64,000 nucleotides of DNA, from positions 1,718,501 to 1,782,500 of the forward strand of contig NW_024105087.1 of assembly GCF_003945595.2 (NCBI RefSeq). The letters are read 5' to 3'. Shown piece after piece: positions 1 to 12,600 of this stretch. The position numbers were made by a program, and so were the translations under genes. Source of the DNA: Pipra filicauda (lineage: Eukaryota; Chordata; Aves; Passeriformes; Pipridae). Numbering within the stretch: position 1 is the stretch's first letter; every line of letters starts with the position of its first letter. Under the pieces are notes generated by a model. It was not told where the DNA came from, did no database searches, and was given only the letters and a program-made list of their open reading frames with translations.

Positions 1-2567
1 AAAGTACTTCCACAAAACAAAATTTGCATGCAGAAATCACTATGCCTAATCCTATTGAAAAAACCACTGAAATTCTCAGCCGCAATAAATCTGAGATTCA
101 CCTCTTTTAGTGAAATATATCTGAGTTTGGAATGTGGACCGAGGTGTTGATAAGCCTGAAGAAATTCAGACCATAAATATTTTTATGTAATCTTCAAAAA
201 AGAACATCAGTTTATGTAGATGCCTGCCTTAGGCTGTTGTCAAATTCAAATGATCAGTGCTTTTTCTGTTATGTCTATATTTAAAAGTTGGTTTAACCTA
301 AAATTTCATAGTTTTACATTTGTGCATGATCTGTTTTGCACAGTTTGTTTTTGTTTCTAGAAGAAAAAAACAATCATGTCCTGTGTTGTCAGTGATTTCC
401 TTTACCTCCCACTCAAACTATTTTTACCAGTGTGTTGAAAAAATGGAAAAACAAAAAAACCCCAGCCCATCCCCAAAAATAAAACAAACAACAGAAACCC
501 CAAGTTACCCTAGACTGAGTGTATGTCTCTTTATTAGCCTCATGATGGCTATTATGCCCTTTCATTGTCCTTGGAGATGTTTCCCTTGATCTTTTTTCCT
601 ATTTCTTTCCCCTCAGTTATTTTGCTGATGGCCTAAATATTGCATAGAATTATTTTCATCTCATTTAATTGTAAAACTCACACTATTATGCTGCACTGTC
701 AAGTCTTATTTTATACTGATAAAATGATCCTTGCATTTAATAGGATGGGATTTTAGTTGTATATACAATTGACTTTATAACCATACCCAATAAGTAGTGG
801 ATTACTGGTCACAGATTTTAGATGTAATAAAAAGCATTTGAGCATTTACATAACAAGACACAGTCTTGTATTTAGAGGACTTTCTTATTTTGAAGGCTTT
901 GGACTCCATTTCAATTTGGTGTTGTGTTGAACTGGCCAGACCAATGTGCTGATTTCCCCTTGTGGACAGTGTAGTGTAAATCCACTACTGGGCATGTGGG
1001 CTTCAGAATATTTTTAAGCTAGAGGGGCCCTGTTAAATGAGAATAGGGATGTTAGGCTTTAGGGAGAAAGCTGGGAGTTCTAGTAAAATTACTTGAATAA
1101 AGGTTATCATGAAAAATGAAATAGTTGTTTTAAAATCTTAATGTTTAAAAGATTTAGTTAGAAAAGCTGTTAAGTATCTGACAAACAACTGGAGTCTTTG
1201 GAACCACTGAATCATGTGGCTTCCTGCCTTATGTGGGCTTTGTTTTGTTTTTCTGTGCAGGAGGCTCTGTTCTAATTTTCGGCACATCATTTGACAGCTT
1301 TTCCTTTGGGAATACCCAAAATACTTTTTGGTGGTTTGACTATGTAAAACTAGATCTTAAAGAAATGGAATTATATCCATGAAAACATTTACAAAATCTA
1401 GCCATCACCGTTGAAACTTTCAGGAGTGTATATTCGATTAGCCTTTATTAGATAAATTATTTAGGATACAATGCCCAGAAGATTGATGTTTCACTTTGCT
1501 TTCAGCTAACACTTTGTTCACCACTTTCTTATGTTCATTCTGTATGACCCACTCAATTTCCTTCTGATCCCATCATCTCCATACAGCTTCAGGTTGAATT
1601 TATGAAAGGCATAAGTGAATCACCATCACAAAGACATCTCCTGCCTGTGAAGAAAAAAAAAGAAATAAGAGCAAAACTTTTCATTATTTTGAGGCTATAG
1701 TTTATTTTATCAGTTTCTGTGATGTCTTTGAAACAAGATTAGAAAAAACATCTTCCCTGGATAGAAAAACAAAAAAACACACCCTACCCACCACAAAACC
1801 CCAGCATTTCTTGGAGGAATCTCTGCGTGCCACAGTTTTGGAGCAGAAGTTTAAAATTTGACAGGAGAAATAAATTCAGTATCTCAAGGATCTGTCTTTG
1901 CCATCACTTTTCAAACCTATTCCACTTCAGTCAGGTTAAAAGACTTTGAAGGGTTGGAGTTGACACATTTTGGTAGACAGTTTTAAGATCTTAGGAGCTG
2001 ATTTCCAGACAGGTTGCATTTAAGTGAGCTCACTCCATTGTAGGCGGGACCATCAGGATTGTTTCTATAGTTACAGTTCTGAGAAGGGTCACTTCTTTGC
2101 TAAGGTAGATGTGAGAACTGAAATGATTAAACTCTCTTCTTTCATGCTTTTTTCCTTTTTTTTTTTTTCCCCCTCCTCTCCAGCAACATAAGAATCTGAA
2201 ACTGGCGAGGTGAGAGGAAAGAGAATAGGACAGGGTCTAAGGGTGGAAAGAGATAGGATTGCAGATGGACTAGAAGCAGTCATGCTCCTGGGAAATGCAC
2301 AGAAATCTGTCTGCTAAGATTCATTCCTCTCCATAGTTTGGAATGCAGTGTAAGATTTGTGAGTCACCATTCCTGTCCTGGCAGAAAATATCTGTGAAGT
2401 CTCTGGCTGTCTTTGCTTACCCCCTGTTCATCATCACTAATACCAATCCATACTGCAGTATGGAGGTTACATTTCTCTTTATATACTGAACAGCAGAATT
2501 TAATATTTACAGATTCCTCCTGTGCTGATGAGAGCCATGGAGTGTCAATTTGACGTAACACAACTGC

Positions 2568-2591
2568 TTTTTTTTTTTTTTTTTTTTTTTT
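2568..2591 (+). repeat. poly(T) tract, T24
   Basis: Uninterrupted run of 24 T. It could be the reverse of a poly(A) tail from a minus-strand retroposon, but the sequence to its right is not recognisable as one and no target-site duplication was seen. Confidence 0.9.
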
Positions 2592-2629
2592 GGTAAGTGT
2601 AGGATACATAAGTGACCCAGTCTTCCCTA

Positions 2630-2900
2630 TCAACCTTTGAATAATTAATGTGGCAAAGTTAATAACTCATAAATGAGGTTATACCACTGCCATCATGCTA
2701 ATGACACTGGCAGTGCAACGGAAAATTTTATCATAGCTGTCTCTGTCAGAGTCCTAATGTTGCAAAAATTTAAGGCAGGCTGTTGAAAATACCCACTCAT
2801 TTTGTTTTCTGCACGATTTTGACGCGAATATATTTTAATTTTACACAAAAATACTGTGCAAGTTACTTGAAATTAGATGAGCACTTCTAGTAACCAAAAG
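2630..2900. promoter_or_regulatory. candidate conserved non-coding block
   Basis: About 270 bp of complex sequence without low-complexity runs. It contains homeodomain-like cores ATAATTAATG (2641-2650) and GCTAATGACAC (2698-2708). Known background: LRBA introns host regulatory elements for the nested gene MAB21L2. Assignment as an enhancer is inference from appearance only; no conservation was measured. Confidence 0.25.
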
Positions 2901-3090
2901 AGATGCTTTAAAACTTTACCATTTGGCTTTACATTATTATATATTAGTATTATTATATATTTTAGCACATTACGGGAACATCAAAGGTGTAAGACATTGT
3001 TTCTATTTGCTGCTTAAGGTTGCGTTACTGAATTTGTTCAGAGGGAATTATGGCTTATAAGACCAAAAGGGATCACTGCAGTCTAGTCCA

Positions 3091-3150
3091 ACTTCCTTCA
3101 CAAAACAAACTGCAGCACTTCCTTGAATCACAAAACAAACTGCAGCACTT
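3091..3150 (+). repeat. 30-bp tandem duplication
   Basis: The 22-bp string beginning CACAAAACAAACTGCAG is present at 3099-3120 and again at 3129-3150, so the period is exactly 30. The eight bases before each copy differ. The sequence just upstream (3060-3098) reads like the 3' region of old CR1-type LINEs found in reptiles and birds ('ggatcactgcagtctagtcc'), so the duplication may sit in a decayed LINE tail; that attribution is weak. Confidence 0.75.
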
Positions 3151-3355
3151 CTATTTGTACTAGAGCAGCATTTAAAAAGCTTACCATGGCATACCTGGTA
3201 TATATGAATGCAAATAAATGTGACTCTTATGGAAGAAAACGTTTGAGGTACAAAGAGGTGAAAGGTTTTTACCTAGTCCTCACACAACACTTGAAAAGCA
3301 AGATTTCTTCTGTAATTCATTTATATGATTTGTTCATTATTACTTTCTCTTGTAG

Positions 3356-3434
3356 GAAAGGGATCATCTAATTCAAAATTGCCATCTGTTCCTACGGTTT
3401 CTTCAGTGCCTGAGGATTCCGCCTCAAATATGAG
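3356..3434 (+). CDS. LRBA: LRBA exon (linker before the DUF1088-type region)
   Basis: A 79-bp exon with acceptor TCTCTTGTAG ending at 3355 and donor GTAACT from 3435. It begins with the last two bases of a split codon (GA), then reads KGSSNSKLPSVPTVSS and VPEDSASNM, and ends with AG, which joins the T of the next exon to make Ser. The Ser/Pro-rich peptide matches the low-complexity linker that I recall in human LRBA (SSKLPSVSTV, then SNMSITDRLE). Linkers of this kind diverge quickly, and the Asn and Pro differences are expected in a bird. Function is presumably a flexible spacer between the upstream armadillo-like part and the conserved helical region. Confidence 0.88.
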
Positions 3435-3703
3435 GTAACTTCTTCAATTGAACATCTGAACAGCTGTGCTGTGGCTCACATTTTTGATATTACAGTTGAT
3501 ATTATTTTTCCACATAACTTAAGAATGTTCTTTTGCTGACGTACAATACATAATGAAGGTTTGGGAAAATACTGAACAACAGATTATTAATTCCTTCTTA
3601 TAAATGTATATCACATATCACTTAACATTGTCAAAACCTATATTTTTACAAAATTTCAGTAGCTTCCTTCTCCTGTTTCTAATCACATGTATCTCTTTCC
3701 TAG
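3435..3703 (+). other. LRBA: short LRBA intron (269 bp)
   Basis: Intron of phase 2, GTAACT at its 5' end and a pyrimidine-rich TCTCTTTCCTAG acceptor at its 3' end. No other feature seen. Confidence 0.88.
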
Positions 3704-3837
3704 TATTACAGACAGGCTTGAACATGCTTTGGAAAAAGCCGCCCCACTTCTGAGAGAGATTTTTGTGGATTTTGCTCCCTTTCTTTCTCGGACTCTTTTG
3801 GGCAGCCACGGGCAGGAGTTGCTGATAGAAGGTACAA
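3704..3837 (+). CDS. LRBA: LRBA exon, conserved helical region ([17 protein letters not shown])
   Basis: A 134-bp exon. The first T completes Ser with the previous exon; the following 44 codons begin [19 protein letters not shown] and end [11 protein letters not shown]; the final A is completed by GT of the next exon to give Ser. I recall this segment as almost unchanged between human LRBA and NBEA, and it is one of the most conserved parts outside PH-BEACH-WD40. It includes the hydrophobic run [18 protein letters not shown], likely one or two amphipathic helices of the DUF1088-type domain. Acceptor TTTCCTAG and donor A|GTAAGT are both strong. No stop or frameshift. Confidence 0.96.
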
Positions 3838-6060
3838 GTAAGTTTCCATTTAAAAAAAGGTTTTTTTAAATGTGTGCTTTGTTTTACTTTGGAGACTCAA
3901 GATTTCTTTGTTTAGGAGATTTCTTCCTTCCTTTCCAAACAGTGCTGTCCACTGGATTTCTTTGCCTCCTGTCCCTTCTGTCTTTAGTCATCTGAAGTCA
4001 TTGTCATTGCCTCCTCATTTTTACCATCTCTGTAACCTCTTTGTGTCCATCTGATCTTAAATTTCGTGTATCTCATTATGAGAGACAAACTACAGTTGTC
4101 TCTTGGTTAGTTTTCCAACTCTTCCAGCAAATTGTCCCATAGAAGCTGGTGTATGAAATATGTTTTGTGAACCTTAAAAAAAAATTAATGGCACAGTCAA
4201 CACTTTTTTGCAAACTAAAGTATATAATGTAGAAAGTTAAGCACAAAGACTTGCATTTTTACTGGGATGTTATAGCAGAAGGCTTCTTGGGAACTAAGTC
4301 AGTAGAGCATGTTCTGGTCCGTTTCTTGCATGTGAGTCTGCTTCTGCCTTTCTGGTTTCCAATTGGAAGGCAACCGTACGGGTAAGAGAAATACGTTGTC
4401 AGTATTGAGAATAATTCTCTGGTACTTTTGAGAAGATAAAGATTCATGTGCACAGCATTGATCATGGCTTTTCTTGGTGAAGAGTGGCATAAAATGATTG
4501 TGACTGAGATGATGGACTTTTGTTTCTACAGGTAGGATTTCTCTGTTTAAGAATGAGACTCAGTTCTGCAATGCAGAATTAACATCCTCAGTTTAAAAAG
4601 TCGTGTCTGTTGGAACACTGTGACTTTAGTAGCGACACCAGTTTTTCAATTTTCTCATAGTTTGGCTATATCATATGCTTTGTCCACTGATTTTTAGAAA
4701 GAAAGTTGCAGGTTTTGTCCCGTTAAAGAGGTGACTTGAATTAGAACCAGAGCTTGTTGGAGTTTCCAGTGAAAAGTGCACTCATGGTAGAATCTCATGG
4801 TTGCTTAACTTGAGCTGATAACTGGCACGTGAGCTGTATTTGTGCTAATGCAACTAGTTTCTTCCTAGGGAATTAAAGGTCCACTTAAAAACATTTTTGA
4901 AACTAATTGTTTCTTTAATTAGGACAGTCATCCTGTATGTAGTTCTGAATATGATTAACATTGGCAGAAACACAATTACAGTATCAAACACGGTCAAGCA
5001 TTTTCCTGAAGAGTGCTGATATCAAAATCAAGAGTTTGTTAAACTTCACTGAAACTAAAGGTGTTTAGTTTAGGAGTTTAACTTGCTTACTGGTTTGGGT
5101 AGGAAGAAATGGAAGGAAGAAGTGTGTGAATTGCCTTCTGTGAGTCTCAGGAAGATGGGATTCTACTTGTGTTTATGCACGTGGGCATCACCTTAGCTGA
5201 TAAACATTTTAATGGAAGCTGCCTTATGAACAAAATTATTTCATTCATTTAATAAGAAAAACCAGAAAAGTGATTTTCCTCCAAGCTCTATTTGCCAGAG
5301 AAGTAAATATCCTATTTAGTTACATTTTTTCTTCTCTGAAGATAAAAGATAATCTGTTTTCAAAGTATTTTGATTGTAGTATAGGTTATATACTCAGATA
5401 AATGAGTATTTCATAGATTGGGTGACCAAAAAAAAAAAAGCAGGATAATTATTGGGAGTGTATGAACTGTCTAGACAAAAATAAACACATGAAACCAATT
5501 TTTGGGCCTAAAACTCAATTATAGAAAAACACCAAACAAAATGCGAACCCAAATAATAATAATAGTCAAATTAGTTTATAAACAATTGAAAATATATATA
5601 ATAGGTTACTGCTTGCACTTCTGCTAAGGTTTAGTGTGGGGTTAAGGGTCAAAGTACTAATAAGAGTGTTTGGGATGTCTGCTGCCATGAAACAAAATGG
5701 AAACTTGATTGATAGCTGGGGGCTGAAAGGAGAACGCGCAATGGAGAAAGCAGAGGTCATAAAGCCATTTCCCTTCTCTGCATATATAATGATCCAATCC
5801 TTCAAGAAATAGCAAAATGTAGATACAGTGGATTAATATAACATATGTTAACCACACTTCTGATCATTTTGACATACAAACATTTATGTGAAAAATGGAG
5901 GTAATGTATTACTATTAGCTGTATTGCTATTAGTGGTATGAAAATTTTGGTTTTCTTTTGTTTGTCAAAATGCTTTTAATCTATTGAACTTCAAAACAGT
6001 TTTTGTTAGTAGCTGGTGCCATATAAACATGCATTTGTGTATACTTTTTTCTTTTTGTAG
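3838..6060 (+). other. LRBA: LRBA intron (2.2 kb)
   Basis: Phase 1 intron with GTAAGT donor and TTTTTCTTTTTGTAG acceptor. It contains a complex repeat-free block at about 4790-5045 and an A12 tract near 5430. No coding sequence was recognised. Confidence 0.88.
4790..5045. promoter_or_regulatory. candidate conserved non-coding block
   Basis: Complex, non-repetitive intronic sequence with GTGCTAATGCAAC and CTTTAATTAGGACAG, i.e. TAAT-type homeodomain cores within 70 bp. Candidate enhancer of the LRBA/MAB21L2 block by appearance only. Confidence 0.22.
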
Positions 6061-6122
6061 GTCTTGTATGCATGAAGTCTAGCAGTTCAGTTGTGGAGCT
6101 GGTGATGCTTCTTTGCTCTCAG
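6061..6122 (+). CDS. LRBA: LRBA exon (SLVCMKSSSSVVELVMLLCSQ)
   Basis: A 62-bp exon. GT completes the split Ser codon; 20 full codons follow, LVCMKSSSSVVELVML then LCSQ, ending exactly on CAG before GTGAGA (phase 0). The four-Ser run KSSSSVVELV favours LRBA; NBEA has a Thr there as I recall. The hydrophobic VVELVMLLC stretch is a probable buried helix, not a membrane span, as the family is cytoplasmic. Acceptor is TTTTTCTTTTTGTAG. Followed by a 19-kb intron. Confidence 0.95.
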
Positions 6123-6183
6123 GTGAGATTTAAGTAGCAATGTCTGAAAGTGCTGTCTTTGAACACAGTGGAAATTACAGTTA

Positions 6184-6207
6184 AAATTTGACTTTAAATT
6201 TGACTTT
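6184..6207 (+). repeat. 12-bp perfect tandem duplication
   Basis: AAATTTGACTTT occurs at 6184-6195 and 6196-6207 without a mismatch. Confidence 0.9.
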
Positions 6208-7282
6208 AAGCTTATATAAATATGTAAAGAGATAATGTACAAGGCCTTTTGATTAAAACCAAAATCATAGTAATTGTATCTATTCAGTTCAAGAGAGAAG
6301 ATATGAATGGTTTTATGTTACCTTACTAGTGAGCATTTACATAACCTTGAAGATGGTGTGCCCAAGTAATTCTATGCTGTCATTTTTATAAGATAAAATA
6401 GGATCAATAAAATATTAAAGAAACATTGATTTCTGCATCTTGACAAGCTGAATCCTCTGGGATAAATAGAATTTTTCCTTTTGTGTAGAGGTTACAAAAC
6501 AAGTGATAAATACTTTTGAAACCCTGTCATTCTCAATTGATTTGACAAGTACTAAGAATTTGAGAAAATTTAAGTAAGCAACCCTGGTTGTCAGCAGTTT
6601 GGTACATTCTCCACTCCTAAAGGCAAAGTGATTTTAGATATTTAAGAAGTGGCCTGTTCCCATGGTTAGAAAAGAGCCAGAGCCTAAAGAACTTTAAATT
6701 GTGTATGCTGTATTAATTAGATTTTCTTTTGGGGTTTCTTGTTTTCTTTTTTTTTGTAATTAAACGGAAGACTGTTTTTATTGAGCCTTTCTTTTGGTGC
6801 CTTAAAAATTATACCTTTCTGGTAGTAAATTCCCCTACTTAAAACTTTAAAATAGCCTTTTTTAATGGGAATGGTATTGGTCTGGAGGTCAAGGGTTCTG
6901 ACCCATTTCAAAACCTTTGACCTTCATTTACAACCCTTATGGTTTGCTTGCCTGACGAATAAGGATAATGCAAAATTAATGTTTCTTCACATCGATTTAT
7001 TCGTTTTAGTGCCTATATTGCCAAATTTATTTAGAGTGTGCTGATAGACATTTCATGAATACAAATGAAAGAATCATAGAAGGTGTGAAAAATCGATAGT
7101 CTGCATTGTCAATAAAGTGCAATAAGAACAATTACTTCTGGAGATTACACCTAATAGATTTTACAATGAACTAGTGAAGAGTAGTTATGTTTTCTAGTGA
7201 GGTTATTATTAATGAATGTAACTAGAACTTTGCTCACCTACTTTTCCGTCTTCCTCAGGAAATACAATATCTTTTTACCCTG

Positions 7283-7303
7283 AAAGGAATTTAATATTCC
7301 TTT
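7283..7303. repeat. small perfect inverted repeat
   Basis: AAAGGAAT is followed, after a five-base loop, by its exact complement ATTCCTTT. An 8-bp stem in AT-rich intron may be chance. Confidence 0.6.
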
Positions 7304-7639
7304 TGGAACTTTTGGAATTTAGAGATTGTTATTTTACATATGGCAATACTGGAAGTGAACGTTGTTCACAACTTCTAGAATATGAACTTGCAGCTGATTT
7401 AGATTAGAAAAGAATCTTTGCTACCGAGAAATCCGTATGCAAATTTTACTGTTCATTCATTAAAGTGCTAGAGTAGAACTAATCTGAGTATTAAATATGT
7501 ATCTGACAGCTTGGTATTACCATTTTAAAAAATTAGTTTTCAGTATCCATGCTGCTTGTATCAATAATTAGTGCTTGACCTTTCCCTCTTTTTTTGGTAG
7601 GGTAATCTAATCTTTCTTAAAATCATGTTGTGCTCTGTA

Positions 7640-8060
7640 CTGTACGTCACTTGTTTGGTTTTGGGAAGTGGAAAGGACGAGGAATAAATGACGTGCTCTA
7701 ATGCATCTATTTGTCATATGTGTCACAATGCCACTTAATGCTAATCTAATCAAATTGAAGCTCTCGTGATTGCTTAGCAGTGCTGGTTGCAGAGACCGGG
7801 GTTGTTCTTTGTGAAATAGTAGAAATAAACCAATAAAGTCGCAAAGACCTCAAAGTCTTTCTAAAGTTGCATAGCAGCTGTAATTTTTGGCAGAATATGA
7901 AAAATGATGTGAGAAATGAATCTAAAATTAGCTCCAGATGTATACAGATTGTTCTGGGGTGATAATTACATTTTTCACTTTGAATTTTCCTAATTCAAAG
8001 AGGTCAGCATGGCAATCACAGAAGTGATTTATTTTGTTAAGAAGTGAACTGTCTTTTGCT
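7640..8060. promoter_or_regulatory. candidate conserved non-coding block with homeodomain core cluster
   Basis: Complex sequence without low-complexity runs. Around 7735-7760 the string TTAATGCTAATCTAATCA packs three TAAT cores. Nearby are ACAATG and a CAGCTG E-box (7876). This is what I would expect of a developmental enhancer in the LRBA/MAB21L2 regulatory block. No conservation was measured. Confidence 0.3.
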
Positions 8061-8151
8061 ACATGAAAGCTTGAGAGATATGAAATTGAATTTCAAGCCG
8101 ACATTTTAGAGATACTGGGAGGAGATGGGGTTGAGCTTGATTGATTTTTTC

Positions 8152-8186
8152 CTTTTTTTTTTTTCTTTTTCTTTTCTTTTTTCCCC
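8152..8186 (+). repeat. T/C low-complexity tract
   Basis: Polypyrimidine stretch of T runs broken by single C, ending in seven C. No exon follows it, so it is not a used splice acceptor tract as far as I can see. Confidence 0.8.
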
Positions 8187-9229
8187 CCTGCAAGATAGGG
8201 TGGGAAATGAAGTGATATCCTTTTGCTAAAATTTTAATTAATTTTTAAGAGGAGATGGAGAGGATGAAGTGCCAAAGATCAAAAGATCAGGTCAAAAAAC
8301 AGTTTTTAATCACATAAATAATGTGGCATAGTTACAAAGTAAGTATCTGCAAATTTGATTTAAAACTTCACAAATTTGTCAGCCATCACTTTATGAAATT
8401 GAAAGATTGCTTTGATTAATCTTTGGTGTTTTTACGATAACCTCTTCTCAAAATTCATTTTAAACATTGTATATCCAGTGTAAGCCATTGGATCATTTTT
8501 TCTTAAACATCTGACTTTTTCCTGATGTTTATTTAGATTTGTGGCTGAAATATGGTTTTTTTTTTCCTCAGAAGTGCAAAATGGCATAATAATATCGCAC
8601 AAGTAATTTTTTCATAAAATTGTGAAAATAAAGCTCTTTCCTATGTGAAGTGTTTTTTTTAAAAAAGGAAGAGGTACCGTTCTGTGGAGCTATTTGTGAC
8701 ACGTGGTGAATTTCTTTTCTTGCTTAAATTTCATATATTTAGGCATATGGAAAAAAAACATTGCTTTTGTATTTGTTTAGTGTTTGCATGTTGGTCTATT
8801 GCTTTCTATTTAACAAAGGCAAAAAGAGAAACAGGTGGTTTGAGATACACACAAAAGGCTTTTCCTAAGACAAAACCAGTTTTTTGATAGACACACTACA
8901 TTTTGAGACGTGTCTCTCTGTGTGTACTTACATTTCTATAAATCTATCAAAACATAAAGAATCCTTCATTTAATATTACTGCAAAGTGTTCCTGCTTATT
9001 TGACATTAATATCATTTTTGAAAGAATCGACGTTGCATTCAAGGCCACTTTATAAAAGCGTTGTGTTGCTCATCCTAATTCAGTCTGACACACATTCCAA
9101 TAACACTACCTCCCTTCTAGGGTTTAAAACTAAATTTATGGCTGAGCATTGTGAAGTGCATCATTTAAAAATGGTTTCAACCCAAAACATCTAATAAATA
9201 AATAATGTGTATGGCTACTCAGTAGCAGA

Positions 9230-9650
9230 CTTTCCAGACTAGAAATCATTCCATCGGATACTCAACAGTCCACTATCGGAGAGGGCTGTCAGATAAATCT
9301 TATAGTAGCTGCATTCATGTCCTGTAAATCACATGTTATTGTCTGAGCCTTCTGCCAGGTCATCTATTCTTTTCCCATTTATCAGAAATGCATACAGTAC
9401 AGTGAACCTAGAAGCACCATCTCGTCTGGCCTGGCATCCTGTCGGGGTAATTAAACCAGCCAAAAGAGAGAAGTCCTGCTTCTGTTATCCCTTCTAAATG
9501 AGTGACATCAGGATGTTGAAGGTGCTCATGTGCAATTGTGAGACAAGACTTCTACATGGGGAAACTGATGTCACTCCCAAAGAAAGCATTTTCATCTAAA
9601 AGGACTTTGTGCCTAAAACGCAAAGGGGGCTTGTATGAATTGAGTGCATA
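9230..9650. promoter_or_regulatory. candidate conserved non-coding block
   Basis: About 420 bp of balanced, complex sequence, more GC-rich than its neighbours and free of repeats. It includes GGGCTGTCAGATAAATC (a TGTCA MEIS/TGIF-like core) and GGGGTAATTAAACCAGCC (TAATTA core). Function is inferred from appearance and from known LRBA/MAB21L2 biology. Confidence 0.27.
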
Positions 9651-12600
9651 TCCCTAAAGCAAATATGCTACCGTACTTCCTTTCATTTGTCAGATATTTT
9701 CTTGAAATACAAGTAGGAACAGCTGTGATCTTCCCTACTCTCTCATGAAGGGATTAAAAATATTTCTTTCTTGCTCACATGCATGAAACATTCATCCTGT
9801 TATTGTAGCTCCAAGGTGAAATGGTACAAAATAGGTTCCATAGTTTTCCTTGATGCCTGTGAATTTACAAAATCTTTGACACTTGAAAAATGCTTCTTTC
9901 TGTAGTAAATCAACTGAATCTCCAGTGGAATATGTGTAAGAGAACTAATTGGATGGTTCTTGTCAGAGTCATCTTTGACTTAAGAGCTTTTTTTCTACTG
10001 AATCTAAACTTAGATGACTCATACTGTTCAACTCTTGTATAATCTTCTTGGTTCCTCCTTCCTCTGTCCAGTGTTGTTTCGAAAGGACTAAAGGCACATT
10101 CCCGATAGCTCATAGCATATATAAAACCAGGACCAATGTTTTAATACATTTAAGCTCAATATAATTTATCTTTGAGAAATATTAATATGATATATTGCAG
10201 TATAACTACATACCCTTAGCTGTTAAATGTATACTGGGCCTTGATAAGATATATCTTTCATGAGGAGGTGGAAGAGAGAAGCATAAACCCTGGTACTCCA
10301 GATGTTTTTGTGTGCAGAGATAGCATCTGCTCATATGGCCCAATGAAATATGATTATGGCTGAAAATGTCCTGTGCTGATAGGTTTTGGAGTTATTTTTT
10401 GGCGAGAAAAGCATGATCCAGGGCCGTACCACGTGCATTTTAAAAATACAGCAGAGGCTGATCAGTAGTATTAAAGCAGAAAAAAATTACACTGTGAAAG
10501 CTGGTCTTACTGCCTCTGTAGGGAAACTTACGGGTCTTCAGCTCTCTTTTTTTCTAGTCCAGTTACCATTGGTTAAGTGGTGAAATTTTTGCCTGAGGTA
10601 TTTCTTTAGTATGATCTTTCATATGCTACTAAACCCCTTCTTGAATGGATTCTGTTGCTCCTAAAGAAGTCGGTTACATCTCTTGCATGGGCAGTATCTT
10701 GGTCATATCATATCTCTTACTTTGATAAGGAATCTTAATTATTTGAGCAATATCAACCTGTGCCATGCAGTCATGCACCCGTACAAACAGGATGATAGCA
10801 TTATTTTCCCTAAGGGAGAGCAATAAGATAATAGTTACGATTTGGATTTTTTCAGCAGAATTTTCTCACACCCTCCTTTTGCTTCCACCCCATTACTTCA
10901 GTGTTTGTGGGATTGCATTAGGATCTTCAGGCTTTTATGGGTATCCTCTGCTCAGAAAAAAAAAAAGCTTTGCATCAGTGATCCAAATTCATTCTCTCAG
11001 GAATGGATTTCTGCAGCGTGTTCTAAAATGTGGTAAGTCTTTGAATTACTTGGAGATTTTAGTTGATGCAGAAGATGGCAGGTTTTCAGTTGCTTGCAGA
11101 GAGAACACTTTATGCTGATGCTCCATGATCTGCACTGGTTCCTAATTTACTTTTAAGTGCTATTTGATGTGATGGATAACTGTAGTGATTGCTATGAAGT
11201 TTTAATTGAATTGGGTGTATGTTAGCTAAAGACTGATGTCACTATGATGCCATGGCAGCTGAACTCAACAGATTCATCAAAACTCTTAACAATATCCTGG
11301 TTTAGATATGAAGAGAATAAATGCTGTTTGAGTACTTTTTATGTGCCCCAAGTGTTAGATGATGACATTTTAATCACAGTAATGTTCTTCCATCTAATCA
11401 CTTTATGTTATAAAAGCTGAAAATAAGTTTAAAAAGCATTTGATCTCCATTTATAGATGTGATTTTTAAAAAAATGTATATGTTTTGGCATAGAGGGTAG
11501 ATTTTGTGGGGATTTTGTAAGCTGTCACATGATTTTCTATCAACTGTAATACATGCTCTAATTTTCTTTTAGAAGGCATTTAGAAAATATTGGGAGTTGG
11601 AAGGTTTTCTTTTTTCTTTTTATATAGTGTGAACTTCTGCAAATAGGATCTTTGTCTTTATCAAAGATTCATGTAGCTGTATTTGAGTTGAAAAAAACCC
11701 ACGACACTTCAATGATGGATTGCTTTCATGATAAAATGAAAGCAATGGTTAGAACCAAAACTTTGTTAGGCAAATGAAAATGATTTAGATCCTTACAAAT
11801 AAAAATAGAAAAAAGAATTTACCAAAGTCTAAATGAAGTTCAGAAAACGATGTTGCATGAATCATGCCCACAGGTGTTTGCCTTGTATTGCTAACTTTCC
11901 TTGCAAAGCTATGAAGTATTCAGTGTTTCTAGTTTAGTATGAAGGCACTGTATTGAGATACACTTGTGCTCTTTTGAAGAATGTGAAGATTGGGAGAATA
12001 TTTGATAGCCTAGATTTTTGTAGAGATAAGGTGGCTGTGGTAGTAAGTGAATATTCAAGATCACCTTGCTCTGCTATGGATTATTTGGATTCTTAAACCA
12101 CCTCAGATGTGATTCATCCCAAGGGAAACCAGGCATATTAATGAAACTGTGTAAATCATAACATTTGAAAATATGGGATTGCCAGACATGTTATTATTTG
12201 TTATGCAAGCACCAGTAAGGATGTTCCCAATGCAATTTAGTAACAAATATTACATGGCCCTTGTAACTGAAACACAAAATGGAAGATCCTTATCCTAATC
12301 TTCTTTAGGATGCTGTTGGATGGAAAGTAGCTGGGAAATGTCTATTAAGCTTTATGTTCAGTGCTACTTCAGGATATTTTCAGTGAAGAGGTTTTACATC
12401 ATAAACTGTTTCCTCCTCCAAAACTCTTGCTATTCTTTCCCCCCTGCAAGGTGTATTTTAATCTACAATGCCTTAGTTTTGCAGAGTGGAGACTGTGGTC
12501 AGAACTAGAGAGAGAGGGGAAGGGAGATTCCACAGTAGCCAGGGGCTATGCTCTCGAAGTGCTCTCCTGGGACAGAAGGGGCTTAAGTTTCAACTGGTGT

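Larger units (their letters stand above)
1..3355 (+). other. LRBA: LRBA intron (3' part only)
   Basis: Non-coding sequence upstream of the first visible exon. It holds a T13 tract at 2156-2168, a T24 tract at 2568-2591, A/C-rich low-complexity stretches near 443-505 and 1765-1805, a repeat-free complex block at about 2630-2900, and an old CR1-like remnant with a 30-bp duplication at about 3050-3151. No gene was seen on either strand; the open frames here are short and unlike known proteins. Confidence 0.8.

Noticed and set aside
2568..2591. T24 as the poly(A) tail of a minus-strand processed pseudogene
   Set aside because: No gene-like sequence or target-site duplication is visible on its right side.
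10765..11118. 117-codon plus-strand open frame
   Set aside because: Crosses an A-rich run that supplies Lys codons and shows no recognisable motif.
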